A DNA stretch of 64,000 nucleotides from Gigaspora rosea. Its lineage: Eukaryota; Glomeromycota; Glomeromycetes; Diversisporales; Gigasporaceae. The stretch lies in the NCBI GenBank assembly GCA_003550325.1, contig QKWP01000205.1:255081-319080 (forward strand), given 5' to 3'. Shown piece after piece: positions 24,570 to 35,290 of this stretch; positions within the stretch are counted from its first letter, which is position 1, and every line of letters starts with the position of its first letter. Position numbers and translations under genes: made by a program. The notes under the pieces were generated by a model. The model searched no databases. It saw nothing but the letters and a program-made list of their open reading frames with translations, and was not told the DNA's origin.

Positions 24570-25022
24570 GTTATTACTATACTTGTATTCTAATATACAG
24601 TAACTTTATTAGTAAAACATGAACACCTGCTAAATTTTGTTCCCAAATTGTGTATTGCCTTAATTCATTTAATATAATTTTTTCATTGTCGTTAATTAGA
24701 AACTGATCAATATAAAAGCAATGGAGTGCTTGACGCATCATCAACTACAAAAAACTACAAAGATAAACCTTTTAATGATCTATCTACTAGTTTTTATATG
24801 GCAAATCAACAAGTACGTAACGAGATTGTTTTGCTATTTGCATCCTTTTTAACATAAAGTTTTCTTTCACATTTTATAGATTCAAAGTATAGAATTTACA
24901 CGAAACCTCCTAGAAAAAATACGGCCACAAAACAAAGATATGAACGGAATCACTCCACATCTTGATAAGTATTATTACATTAGTATAGATACGCGTAAGT
25001 TTTATTTATCTACTTCTCGTTG

Positions 25023-25116
25023 GATTGTACCCGTCAAGAAAATATCTATTAAATTACCCGGTTATCCGGGTAATTTATTATAGCCTCGTAATAAAAATGT
25101 CTACCCGGGTACAATC
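25023..25116. repeat. Intronic fold-back (right-arm twin of 3540-3633)
   Basis: Inverted copy of the 94-bp left-arm element, with GATTGTACCC ends. Confidence 0.55.
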
Positions 25117-25410
25117 TCTAAGATCGATTTTGAATATAGAGTTGTTTATTTATTTATTATTTTGTTAGAGATTTTAGTAAACTTAAATGGTACTTCCTAT
25201 AGTACATTGATAATTTCTCCACTAAACTACTATTTACATAAAGCAACTGAACAAAGGTAGCCTATTTAACTTAAATTATTAAGTCATTTGTAAACTAAAA
25301 GTTCTAATATTTATTATTTTTATCGACTATAAATTAAATTTACCATTCTATTTATCATTCAGGAATTTAACTGTAAATAGTTTCTTTTATTCCTGACACG
25401 AATCTTTATA

Positions 25411-25896
25411 CAGTATAACCTCGATATAACGAACCTCAATAAGCCAAATTAGCCATTATAACGAGGAATTTTCTAGTTAAAATTATGGATTTATTATAGT
25501 AGGGTATCACAATTTATCGAAACCTTGATATATAGAACCAAACGGGTTCGTATTATTTCGCCGACAATCACTTCACCGACATAACATTTCACCGACAAAT
25601 ACTCACCGACAAGTTCATTTTACCGACAGCTTGTTTCACCGAAGTTCATTTCACCGACAAGTTTTTTTCAAAAAGCACCCTAACTTTAGCCCTAATTATA
25701 CCTAATTCTACCCTGACCCTAACGACAATGACCAGAATTACTTTGTCGGTGAAATGAGCTTCGGTGAAATAAATTGTCGGTAAAATGAACTTGTCGGTGA
25801 ATAATTGTCGGTGAAATATTATGTCGGTGAAGTAATTGTCGATTAATTGATTGCCACCCGAACCAAACACCTAGCTCTTATGTCGAGGTTAGAATG
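25411..25896. mobile_element. TA-flanked MITE, split by a second MITE (right arm)
   Basis: Starts CAGTATAACCTCGATATAAC and ends with the matching inverted sequence, TA on both sides. Its 158-bp left-arm twin is intact; here 25544-25868 is inserted inside it. Confidence 0.75.
25544..25859. mobile_element. 316-bp Mutator-like fold-back MITE with TTCACCGACA repeats
   Basis: Flanked by an exact 9-bp duplication GAACCAAAC (25535-25543, 25860-25868); the left-arm empty site reads GAAACAAAC. The element is almost wholly inverted-repeat, ends GGGT...ACCC, built from variants of TTCACCGACAA / TTGTCGGTGAA spaced 15-20 bp. A 9-bp duplication fits Mutator-like elements. Confidence 0.85.
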
Positions 25897-26898
25897 TATA
25901 AATCATTATACATATACCATTAACTTTGATAATTATAGTTATTTAGATCTTTTGGTTTAGTCGGAGGTGCATGGACTCTGTTTACATCAATTTATATATT
26001 CTTATTTGGTAAGCCTCCATCCATCAAAAAAAAAGCTATTTCCACTTATTTTATATGTATTGCCGCAGCTAATGCTGAAATTTTGATCTATTTTAATATG
26101 AAATTTTAAAATTTTTTGGAGACTTTTGTTAGAGGATTTTTTTTAGAGTTAGATTATTATGGTTTAGGGTTAGTGTTGTTAGTAAAAAAGTATATGTGAA
26201 TTTTAGTCGGTATTATAGATTTAAATGGGATCCTAAATTTCAGCATCAGCCGTGACATTTATTAATAAATAAACATTTACTATTTCTTACAGGCACCAAT
26301 TTACTACAGCCTTTTGGGTTTATTCAATTAAGCTGTCTCCGTAGCCAAGCAAGTAAAAAGTTAAAAGAATCATTGGACATTCCTTTATTCAGCAGTCACC
26401 CTGATCGTCTTAAACACGAGAAAATTGATGAAGAGTTATCGTTACAATTACAACGTCGTATTGATACTTTAGAAACGTTTTTACGTGAATATATAATTGA
26501 TACAGAAAATTATGAAAGCATTATTTCACCAAAAGAAAATGTTACCACCATTGATAATAATCAATCCTGAATCAGGTAATCCGTAATATGTCAATTTTCA
26601 ATTCAAGGTGTTAGGTTCTGTTTTTTCCTATTTATGTATATGTGTTTCGCACAGGAGAAAAATGTTAAATGTTTAAACCTTTTTGACTATAGAAAAAGCT
26701 TTGAAATCCAACCTCGAAGTCGTAGTATATAATTTTCTAAATTCTTCGCATTGAATTAGTATTGTCCAGTTGGAAATTAATATATTTTATATAAAGATTC
26801 TAATATTTGTCACGGCTGATTAGGGTTGCGATTATACCGGTATAATAAAAATGCCTAATATAATACCGGGTATCATATTGTATTATACCGTATAGTAT

Positions 26899-27105
26899 GG
26901 TATAATAAAAATATATATATATAAAAGTTAAACGATTTTAGAATAATTCTGCTTCAGCTAACTTCAGGCCCCGGGTAAAGATTGATGGTATCGGATGGTC
27001 TACATGAAGCCCGAGGCTTTGATTTATCATATATAGTTATAATATATTATTTATTCTCATTGCATGTAAGAATATTAAAACTTAATAAAGAGACAGTAAA
27101 AAAAA
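26899..27105. other. ~205-bp segment present only in the right arm
   Basis: Relative to left-arm 2085-2100, extra DNA lies between TATAGTAT and AGTTAAATGATATACG; it contains the only non-AT-rich patch here (GGCCCCGGGTAAAG near 26968). Repeated AGTTAAA-GAT words at both edges suggest insertion or slippage; the type is unknown. Confidence 0.5.
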
Positions 27106-27203
27106 AAAAGTTAAATGATATACGTATGTTAAGTACATATAAATATTTTATTTATCATTATAAAAATTTTAAATTATCAGATATAGTTAATATATAGCGT
27201 TTA

Positions 27204-27395
27204 TATATAACTATATATATAAAAAATTAAAAAAAGTAAAAAATTTGATATGTATATTAAATAGCGTTTATATATAACTTCATAAAAAATCAAAAAAAGT
27301 AAAAAATTTAATATATCAGATATAGTTAATAGCGTTCATATATAGCTATATATATATATAAAAATCAAAAAAAAGTTAAAAATTTTTAAATAAAT
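27204..27395. repeat. AT-rich ~70-bp tandem repeat at outer end of right arm
   Basis: Three imperfect units start AGCGTTTATATATAACT, AGCGTTTATATATAACTTC and AGCGTTCATATATAGCT, each followed by an A-rich AAAATCAAAAAAAG tract. Inverted relatives lie at 850-965. The palindrome boundary falls inside this repeat family. Confidence 0.65.
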
Positions 27396-30388
27396 ATATC
27401 ATCGTTATTTAAATTAAAATCATTTTCAGCATTTTTCATTATCGATATATCTTCTTCAGCATTTTCATTATCGATATAATCTTCTTCACCTAAAACTTCA
27501 ATATTTTCATTTTCATTATGTTCGATAATATGTTGTTTTTTTGTGTAATGCATTCTTAAGTTACTATAGATATAAACTAATTTTTTTACCTGCTCATTTT
27601 TTAAACGATTTCTAGTTTTTGAATAAATGTATCCGAAATTAGAATACAGTTTGCCCTCTCTATAGTCACACTCCATATAGTCACACCTCTATATAAGCAC
27701 CCAATATTTTGCGACAGACTTAAAATATTGTAAAAAAACCTCATTTATAGTCACATATCACTTATAATCACTATCACCAAAAAATTTTGATTTTTTTATC
27801 CATTTTATTAATAATAAACCTCACTAATTTTGACTAAATATCGATTATAAAATCTGATTGGCCAAATATTCATATTCATGTTTATTTAAATATTCTATTA
27901 AAAATTCTTAAAGGTTTGACAGCAAATAACTTTTGATCCAGTGGTCCGATTTGGATGAAAATGTTCGTCACGATGTGTCGATTCTAATGAGCAAAATCAT
28001 TAAAATTGAATTACACGCTCCTGAGATCATTAAGGATTTGTTTCACTTTACATGTTTAAGAATTGATTAAATTTAAACATCTGAGTGAAAAATTCTTAAA
28101 GATCTTAGCATTTTGTAATTAGATTTGGATGATTTTGGACTCTTTAAAATCATATCATTGAGTCAAACACTCCAATAGTTGGTTTATTCAAATTGGGCCA
28201 CTGGATCAATAGTTATTCACTATCAAACAATTTTAAATTTTTTAATAATTTCAAATATGCACAAATATTTTATTGCCTTTGGTCATGTGACTATGACAAC
28301 ATATTTTATTTATAGTCACACCTCTATACAATCACCAAAATAGGGCAACAGACTTGGTGATTATAGAGAGGTCAGACTGTAATTGCATTCTGCAGAAGCA
28401 GATGAAGTTGGAATTGACAAGATACGAATTGCAAGTTTTTGAAGCTCCGATAGAGGCCAAGAAGACCACCAAGTTGAAAGGTTAAGATGAACAGCTGAAT
28501 TCCAAATTAATTCATTATTATATGGTATTTGTTTGTTATGAAATTTTAATAATTCAGCATAGATTCTAGATGCTTCTTCAGTAGGATACTTTAAGGAAGT
28601 AAAGTTGCAAATGTTGATAAACAATCAGATTCATTATTTTTTTGCTCTCTTCAAGATAATTTGGATCTAATATGAATGCGATAGTCATAATAGGATGGTA
28701 GATATAATTCCAATAATTTTGAATTTTTTGTTGAATTTCTGCTGAATAACTACAATCAATTTTATGGATTTCAGTTAAAATTATATTAAATCGAGAATAA
28801 TTGTTGAAATTGTTGAGTTATCAGCTTCGAATGCTTTTAAAGCAGCAACAATTGGTTTAAAAATTCTAATAATAATTTTAAGGTTATTTCAAAATTTATT
28901 TGAATATAATTGTACTTTAATTCATGTCTCTAATGATTTTGTACTTTGATCATAAATCATTTGTTGAATTGCTATTTGTGATTCGATATGAGATTTAATA
29001 CAATCAAGATGTGTACCCTATTGTGTAATTACAGAAAGAACAAGAGCAGTTTTTTTGCCATAATTTCTTATTGTATATGTCATATTTTGCCATTAAATAT
29101 GATGATCTTTAAAATATTTAACAACTGTTTTGACATTTTCTAAAACTATTTTAATTTTATCTATTTTTAAAATATCGCCAATTAATAAATCAATAACATG
29201 TGAAGAGCATTTGAGACAAATAATATGAGAATATTTTTCTTTAATTATTTTCTAAGCAGCTTTCATATTAGCTGCTGTATCTGTAATAACTAATAAAATT
29301 TATAAACTCCTACTTCTTCCATTTTTGTAATAATTTGAGTTGCAATTCACTCCCCTGAATGACGAGCTTCTCCAAAAAAAATTGCATCATAAAAACTGGA
29401 TTGGGTAAACAAATAATGAAATTTTGAACCATTTCATGTTTGATGTTTGACCAACTATTAGAGACCATAGTAAAATTTTGTATATTATCTATTTTATGCT
29501 TAACATCATTTTTAATATCTTCAAATACATTTTCTAATAGCTTTATTGATAATTTATTTCGATTAAGAATTTTCGAAGAAAATTCTACCCAAAAAGGATT
29601 TTTAATACAAAAAAAATACCTGCAGTATAAATTGCTTTAGCAAATTTATAATCTATATTTGATATTTCATTATGATCCATTCGATCAACATAACTTACTA
29701 TAGTACTTTGTTGAGTTAAATCTGAATCTTGCAACTTCAGTTTTTTGATAGTTTTTGCCGATTCAGATGCATTTAAACAATTATTAGTATGACTTTGCAT
29801 ATGAGTTGCAAGTCTGCATTTGAATTTTTTAGGGCAGTATTTACATTTTACAGGTGGATGTAATTTCTTGGCGCCTTTCTGATCTTGAGTATTTAATAAA
29901 GAAGAACCAAAATTCTCTATATCATCTTCATTATTACTTGATATTTCACAACAACTATTGAGCTGACTTAATTCTTTGAGTGGCAAAATATTCCAATAAT
30001 CCCAAATTTTACTTTTTTGTAGCATATAAGATAGTTTACAGTATTTAAAAAAATAATAATAGCTTAATACACTTGGCAAGAATGTTATGTGATTTCTTTT
30101 TATTATGATTTAACAAGCGAATGAAGATAGTATTTATAATAATTATATGTATTATAATTATTATTGTTTATGCTTGTTTTATATTTTAATTATTTTCTTA
30201 CTAATGGTTTGACTTATTATTTATTTAAAACAAAATAATTCTTATTATTATAATTTTAACAATCGATTATAAAAGCAATTTATCTTTCTTTATTATAGTA
30301 TCTCTCTAATATATATTATACTATGATATAATTATAGTAGTAATATTTAATTATTTTTTTTGTTTCGCTAAATTATTTTTTAACACTG
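27386..30388 (-). pseudogene. Dead hAT transposase gene
   Basis: Pieces in order on the minus strand are: a BED-like zinc finger (VKCKYCPKKFKCRLATHMQSH, near 29800) after MLQKSKIWDYW; WSNIKHEMVQNFIICLPNP and FFGEARHSGEWIA (near 29370-29480); then the C-terminal dimerisation domain with HLNLSTWW, SSASAECNYS and, after an insertion, SNFGYIYSKTRNRLKNEQV. hAT transposases cut and paste with 8-bp duplications. Many stops and frameshifts lie between 28630 and 29640, and a 733-bp element splits the dimerisation domain. The upstream end TTTAACACTG (to 30388) resembles hAT termini; the other end was not found. Confidence 0.85.
27647..28379. mobile_element. 733-bp TA-flanked element inside the hAT gene
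   Basis: Ends CAGTTTGCCCTCTCTATAGT and, inverted, CAGTCTGACCTCTCTATAAT are flanked by TA (27645-27646, 28380-28381). Conceptual removal with one TA joins NYS directly to SNFGYIYS in frame. It has no transposase. A further fold-back (about 27893-28250) with GATCCAGTGGTCC-type ends is nested within it. Tc1/mariner or pogo type. Confidence 0.88.
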
Positions 30389-30584
30389 GTAATTTATTAC
30401 AACTTTAAATAATTTATACGAATGCTAATATCATAATATATGAAACCTGCATTACAAATACGGTTTTATTTTTACATAATTGTTTAAATAGGATTTGCTA
30501 AAATTTAAAGTGGCTTCAGAACAATTGACCAGATAATAATAACTAAGTTTGTTATAATTAGAATAAATTTCTTGAAAATAATGT
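30389..30584. other. AT-rich spacer
   Basis: Short AT-rich stretch between the hAT relic and the next fold-back; nothing recognised. Confidence 0.5.
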
Positions 30585-30588
30585 TTAA

Positions 30589-31099
30589 TTCGTGATCCGC
30601 CTAAGAACCAGTGAAAAGACATAGTAAACAGTAGAGATATGTTTACTATGTATTTTTTGTCTTTTTTGGAATCTGGAGTTTCCCAAAGAACAAACCGATT
30701 TTCTACTAAGCAAACATCTCTTTTACATTAAGTAAAGTTGTAGAGGAGCAAATTTCGGTCATAATGGCAGTTAAATCATTAAAATCGGCCCAGTAGGTCG
30801 CGAGATATGAGCATTTTTGTCTTCGCGATTATATATTTACTTTTTTGTTTATACCATATAGTCGCAAAGACAAAAATGCTCATATCTCGTGATCCACTGG
30901 GCCGATTTTAATGATTTAACTGCCATTATGACCGGAATTTTCTCCTCTACAATTTTTATTTAATTTAAAAGAGATGTTTACTTAGTAGAAAATCGGTTTG
31001 TCCTTTGGAAAACTCCAGATTCCAGAAAAGGCAAAAAACAATAGTAAATTTCCCCACAATTTACTATGTTATTTCACTGGTTCTTAGGCTGATCACGAA
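30589..31099. mobile_element. 511-bp fold-back element with TTAA flanks
   Basis: Two ~245-bp arms are nearly complementary (TTCGTGATCCGCCTAAGAAC at the left end, its complement with few changes at the right), meeting near 30845. TTAA lies at both edges (30585-30588, 31100-31103), as in piggyBac insertions, though the outer bases are themselves palindromic so this is suggestive only. Confidence 0.7.
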
Positions 31100-31114
31100 T
31101 TAATTATAATATTT

Positions 31115-31569
31115 TATGCAATCATATGCTCCGATTTTTGGAATTTATAAAAAAAGCTTATTTTTTTAAAACTTTAAAGCCAAATAATTTTTGATCTATT
31201 GGTCCATTTTAAATAATTTTACTACCAAACTGTTCGTCTCTTTAAGATGATTCCAATGAGCTAAAAATCATAAAATCCAATCACAGGGTTATAAAAAAAT
31301 GTGCTATCAAATAGGTGACGCATCTGAAATTGGTTTAACATAGATCAAACCAATTTTAGATGCATCACCTATTTGATAGTGCATTTTCTTATGATTCTGT
31401 GATTGGATTTTTATGATTTTGGGCTTATTGGAATCGTCTCAAAGAGATGAACATTTTGGTAGTAAAATTATTTAAAATGGACCAGTAGATCAAAAATTTT
31501 TAGCTTTAAGTTTTAAAAAAATAAGCTTTTTTTATAAATTCCAAAAATCAGAGCATATGTAAATGCTTG
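31115..31569. mobile_element. 455-bp fold-back element with ~12-bp direct flanks
   Basis: Arms of ~210 bp from CATATGCTCCGATTTTTGGA inwards, centre near 31335. ATTATAATATTT occurs at 31103-31114 and 31570-31581. The arms carry the words ACTACCAAACTGTTCGTCTC and TCCAATGAGC that recur in the element at 46340-46760 and in weaker form at 27960-28010 and 38760-38800, indicating one fold-back family. Confidence 0.7.
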
Positions 31570-31581
31570 ATTATAATATTT

Positions 31582-32074
31582 ATCATACAGGTAATTAGAA
31601 TGGTTGAGAATATGAATATCGATTTAATGACAGTACCAGGATATACATATTTGAGAAGATAAATCTAGCAATTTGATTGGCTATATTACATTACTAGTAT
31701 TATACCTAGCTATCTATGTATAATACTTGTATAATAATTGTATAATACCAATAGTATAATACAGTATAGGTATAACCCATATCCCTAAGGTTGATGCTAA
31801 ATATCACATGAAAATTTTTGCACAGGGACCCTGGAGAGTTGTTTTTTAAAAAACATCAAAAAAATGTATTTTTATTGCGAAATTAAAAATCTATGCCACC
31901 TAATTTAGAGTTTGTCCATTTAAACGTTTTTGACTGGTTACATGTCGATTGATGATTATGAGTAACAAGAAACGCGTCAGGCAAATGCAGTGAGCTATAC
32001 GGTAAACATTCTAGTGACAGATAGTATGTGATTAAGGTCATGTAAATTTGCATTAAAATTTTCCTATTTCTATT
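31582..32074. other. Intergenic, no gene
   Basis: Nothing coding is supported. A stretch near 31905-31950 (TTAGAGTTTGTCCATTTAAA) resembles units of the repeat cluster at 51597-52040. Confidence 0.45.
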
Positions 32075-32341
32075 ATGAGTTATATAAAAAATTCTGTAAT
32101 ACTTATATACTATTTTGACGACCATAATGAGATTGAGTTAGCTTGCACATATCAGTGGATCGGTATAATTGGGCCTTTTTTCAATAAACTATTACACGAA
32201 AATTTGCTCCTAAGTGACGTTGAAAAACTAACAAATGAAGCACTTGTTACAACTAACAAAAAGGATTCTTTGTCATCTAGACAAGTTAAAACCCCCAAAA
32301 AATTCAATAAAAGAGCTATGCTAAGCTGTAGAAATAAGTAA
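32075..32341 (+). CDS. Hypothetical 88-codon frame
   Basis: An ATG-initiated frame whose first ~25 codons lie in the dispersed ~110-bp repeat and whose remainder (from TYQWIGIIGPFFNKLL to KRAMLSCRNK) has less biased composition. No family is recognised, no introns or neighbours support it, and it may be a decayed exon. Weak call. Confidence 0.2.
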   Translation: MSYIKNSVILIYYFDDHNEIELACTYQWIGIIGPFFNKLLHENLLLSDVEKLTNEALVTTNKKDSLSSRQVKTPKKFNKRAMLSCRNK

Positions 32342-32892
32342 TTTTACCATTTGTTGAAATACTTAGATGTTTTAAGATGGGTTGGGCATTGTAAGATGGG
32401 TTGGTAACTATCAAGGGTAAATTCGGATGCTAATTTTCAAAAAAATGGCCTTTTTAATTTACTTTTGGCTTATAATTAAATACATGAATTTTATAATGTT
32501 CTATGTACTTAATTATAAATACAAAGCTGATTAAAAAGGCTGTTTTTGTAAAAATTCACTCTATAATAAATTTTTGTGCAAAATTTTTTTGATAATCCCC
32601 GATCATAATTGGTAGATTTACCCAATTATGCTAATCTGCTAATATGATTAGAATTGATTTAATTTTTATGTGACTAAGCTTGAATTAGTTTGCATTGAAA
32701 TTATTATTTATTTTGTAAAGAATTCTGTTGCAAAGCCTTACTATTCTGGTAACTACTATATGTGATTAAGGTCAAGTTAGTTTGCATTGAATTATTATAT
32801 TAGAATTATTGTAATTTCTACCATGAGTTACTGTAAAAAATTCTGTTAAAAAAACTCGCTATTTTTTGTAACTATAGTATTGGTTATTAAAG
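32342..32892. repeat. Intergenic with units of a dispersed ~110-bp repeat
   Basis: Units contain TTAGTTTGCATTG, GAATTATTGTAATTTCTA and GAGTTACTGTAAAAAATTCTG, then a 'lack of repeat' 5-10 bp and TATGTGATTAAGGTCAAG. Related units occur at 34861-35290 and, inverted, at 55820-56450. No gene. Confidence 0.55.
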
Positions 32893-33486
32893 TAGTGTTT
32901 GTACCTGGATCGAGTACTATCTGGTTATCCGCAGATGATTCAGATATCTGGATTATAATCACAGCTAACCGGGTATGTATATCTGGATAATATCCCAGAT
33001 AGTAAAAATCTGAATATTCGGGTTAGGCTATCCAAATTGGGCTATTCAGTTAGCTATCCGAGTAGGCTATTCAGGTTAAGTTATAATATTTTGCAATATT
33101 TCGAAATATTTCAAAATACTTTGAAATATTTCTAACTATAACGAGTAGTGATTTTTACCATCTCCGATTAAATGACATATAAATTAAAAATTGATACGTT
33201 TAGTATTATCGAACTATTGCATCATTTTTGACAATTTTTATAATATATTTTTATTAATTTATTATTTAATGAATTTTAGGCTATATGCAACTAGATTACA
33301 TAACATATAAATTAAAATTGATACATTTCAGTATTATCGAACTATTGCATTACTTTTGATAATTTTTATAGTATATTTATTTAACGGATTTTAGACTACG
33401 TGCAACTAATACACCCATATACCAATTTATTATAGATATTATACTTTGTGTTGCTTCACGGGCCCACTTTGACCAAAACTCAGTGT

Positions 33487-34330
33487 CAACGACGAAAGTA
33501 TTCTAGTAACGGTAAAAGCGAGACATAACGACTACCTACCAAACGATACTTATTAGTTGAAAAGAAGAATTAGATAGTACTGCACGAATGCAACACTAAA
33601 AACACGAAAGAATACATAACTGACTTGTCACCTAAAATCGAATTCAATACGCTAACAACATGGTGAATCATGCCAACACGACACCAAAACGAGAACTAAG
33701 TACCAATTATGTATGATCAAAACTTGACACCAACGACGAAAGTATTCTATAATGGTAAAAGTGAGGATCTACTCCAATATCACACATTACCTGAAAGGAA
33801 TAGTTGGATAGTACTGCATGAACGCAACACTAAAAATATGAAGGAAAGAATACTTAACTGACGCATTAGCCCAAAACCGAATTCAACACACTAACAGCAT
33901 GGTGAATCATACCAACCGATACCAAAACGAGAACAAAGTATCAAATATGTACGAACGAAACTCAGCACCAACAACAAAAGTATTCCATAATGGTAAAAGC
34001 GAGAAAAGTTGGCTAGTACTGCACGCAATACTAAAAATATGAAAAAGGGAAAGAATACTTAACTAATGCATTAGCCCAAATCGAATTCAACACACTAACG
34101 CGACATCAAAACAAGAACAAAGTACCAAATATGCCGAACTAAACTCAGCACCAATGATGAAAATATTCCATAAGGGTAAAGCGAGAATCTATTCCAACAA
34201 CATATTACACATAAAGAAAAATAATAATGCATAAACACAAAATACAAAACTGAAAACAAGAAAAAGAAAGAAATACTTAACTGATATACCAACCCAAAGC
34301 CAATTTTCAAACCTGAATGCAGTTAACAAA
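33487..34330. repeat. ~240-bp tandem repeat inside the hAT-like element
   Basis: Four units start CAACGACGAAAGTATTC at 33487 and 33731, CAACAACAAAAGTATTC at 33969 and CAATGATGAAAATATTC at 34152, so spacings are 244, 238 and 183 bp. Each contains AGTACTGCACGAA, CGAATTCAACAC and GATACCAAAACGAGAAC-like words. No coding signal. Confidence 0.85.
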
Positions 34331-34573
34331 ATAAATAATATATATAACAAGAAATAGAAAAAAAACAGCGAATAGACAATAGACAAATAAATAGAGTTTT
34401 TAGTTTTTGTTTGTTTGTAGTTTGAGTTTTTTTTTAAAATGTTTAGATTGCATGGAAATAAATTTTTATCTTGAGTTTGTAGAATAAAAAAGAATGAATA
34501 ATTAAAAAAAAGTGATTTCCAACAGGTGGCGATTAACTATCTCTGTTGAGTTATAAAACTTCTTTCGGTCATA

Positions 34574-34694
34574 TAGTGTTCTGACCTGAGTCATATGTGC
34601 AATTAACAATGCAAAAAAAAATTTTCTATTTTATGCACGTGACCTGTTGGGTTGGGTGACCCATACAGGTCGCCTGACCCAGGTCAGAACACTA
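34574..34694. mobile_element. 121-bp inverted-repeat element nested in the hAT-like element
   Basis: Ends TAGTGTTCTGACCTGAGTCA and, inverted, TAGTGTTCTGACCTGGGTCA. The centre has GGGTTGGGTGACCC. The same TGACCCRGGTCA words fill the larger element at 52078-53541, so both may share a transposase. No matching flanks were seen. Confidence 0.65.
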
Positions 34695-34860
34695 ATTAAC
34701 TTTACTCGAGTACATAAGATAGAATTTTATATCCGGGTAACTATCTGGGTATATCGAGTAGAATTTTATATCCAGATATATCTGTCAATCATTCGGGTTA
34801 TCCGAAAGGTTATCCGTTGGGTAACCCAGATAGCATATTTTTGATCAGGTACAATCACTA

Positions 34861-35290
34861 GATTAAAGTTGAGGTAGGTTGCCTTGTATTTTCTATGTGG
34901 TTGAGTTGGCTTGTATTAGAATTATCACAATTTCTATTGTGAGCTACTGTAAACATTTTGGTATTAAAGAACTTGCTATTCTAGTAATATTAAAAAGGTG
35001 AATTAGCTTGTATTGGAATTATTGTAATTTCTTTCACAAATTACCATTAAAAATACTGTTACGAACCTATTCGACTCATTATATGTAGTTAAGGTTGAGT
35101 TTGCATTGAAATTATTGTGATTTATTTATAACATAAATTACTATAAAAAATTTTTCATACAAATCTTGCTCGCTATTCTAAATAATCACAATATGTGGTT
35201 GAATTAGGTTGTGTTGGAATTATTATAGTTTATATTAGGTGTTACTTGTAAAAATTTCTGTAGCAAATCTTACCATTCTGACTATACACA
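34861..35290. repeat. Dispersed ~110-bp repeat units
   Basis: At least three degenerate units with TTAGCTTGTATTGGAATTAT, TTGTAATTTCT and GTTACGAACC words follow one another. Same family as 32640-32890 and 55820-56450. Confidence 0.6.

Larger units (their letters stand above)
23562..26570 (+). pseudogene. Membrane-protein gene, broken right-arm copy
   Basis: Exons correspond to the left-arm gene: to 23847, 24021-24233, 24700-24812, 24880-24994 and 26293-26570. A 5-base insertion in the transmembrane exon (near 23750) shifts the frame to a stop (IVLSC). An ~87-bp deletion between two ATCCA words removed the region between the upstream open frame and the first exon, and a G-to-T change at the exon 2 donor weakens it. 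This copy keeps the 4-base acceptor AG that the left copy lost. Its introns carry the hAT MITE and the nested TA/Mutator-like MITEs. Confidence 0.75.
10565..27203. repeat. Right arm of giant palindrome, with later insertions
   Basis: Reverse complement of 1996-10557, interrupted by five arm-specific insertions: gypsy (11263-17742 including duplication), solo LTR (22331-23326), hAT MITE (24343-24577), Mutator-like MITE (25544-25868) and a ~205-bp segment (26899-27105). Subtracting these and correcting for the too-short gap gives an arm length within roughly 100 bp of the left arm. Confidence 0.9.
32893..34860. mobile_element. 1968-bp hAT-like element, non-autonomous
   Basis: Ends TAGTGTTTGTACCTGGATC and, inverted, TAGTGATTGTACCTGATC, flanked by TATTAAAG and GATTAAAG (7 of 8 match). 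The outer ~180 bp on each side is rich in GGTTATCCGNAT-like words. The middle is a ~240-bp tandem repeat. No transposase was found. It sits inside the dispersed ~110-bp repeat, which continues on both sides. Confidence 0.78.

Noticed and set aside
1996..27203. The whole palindrome as a single giant fold-back transposon
   Set aside because: No target duplication or defined termini at the outer ends; boundaries lie inside an AT-rich repeat, so a segmental inverted duplication is the simpler reading.
33487..34330. A CRISPR-like array
   Set aside because: Units are ~240 bp and degenerate throughout with no short conserved repeat plus unique spacers; the context is eukaryotic.
34095..34386. Hydrophobic minus-strand frames resembling membrane proteins
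   Set aside because: They are translations of AT-rich tandem-repeat DNA (Phe/Leu/Tyr-rich), with no start context or homology.
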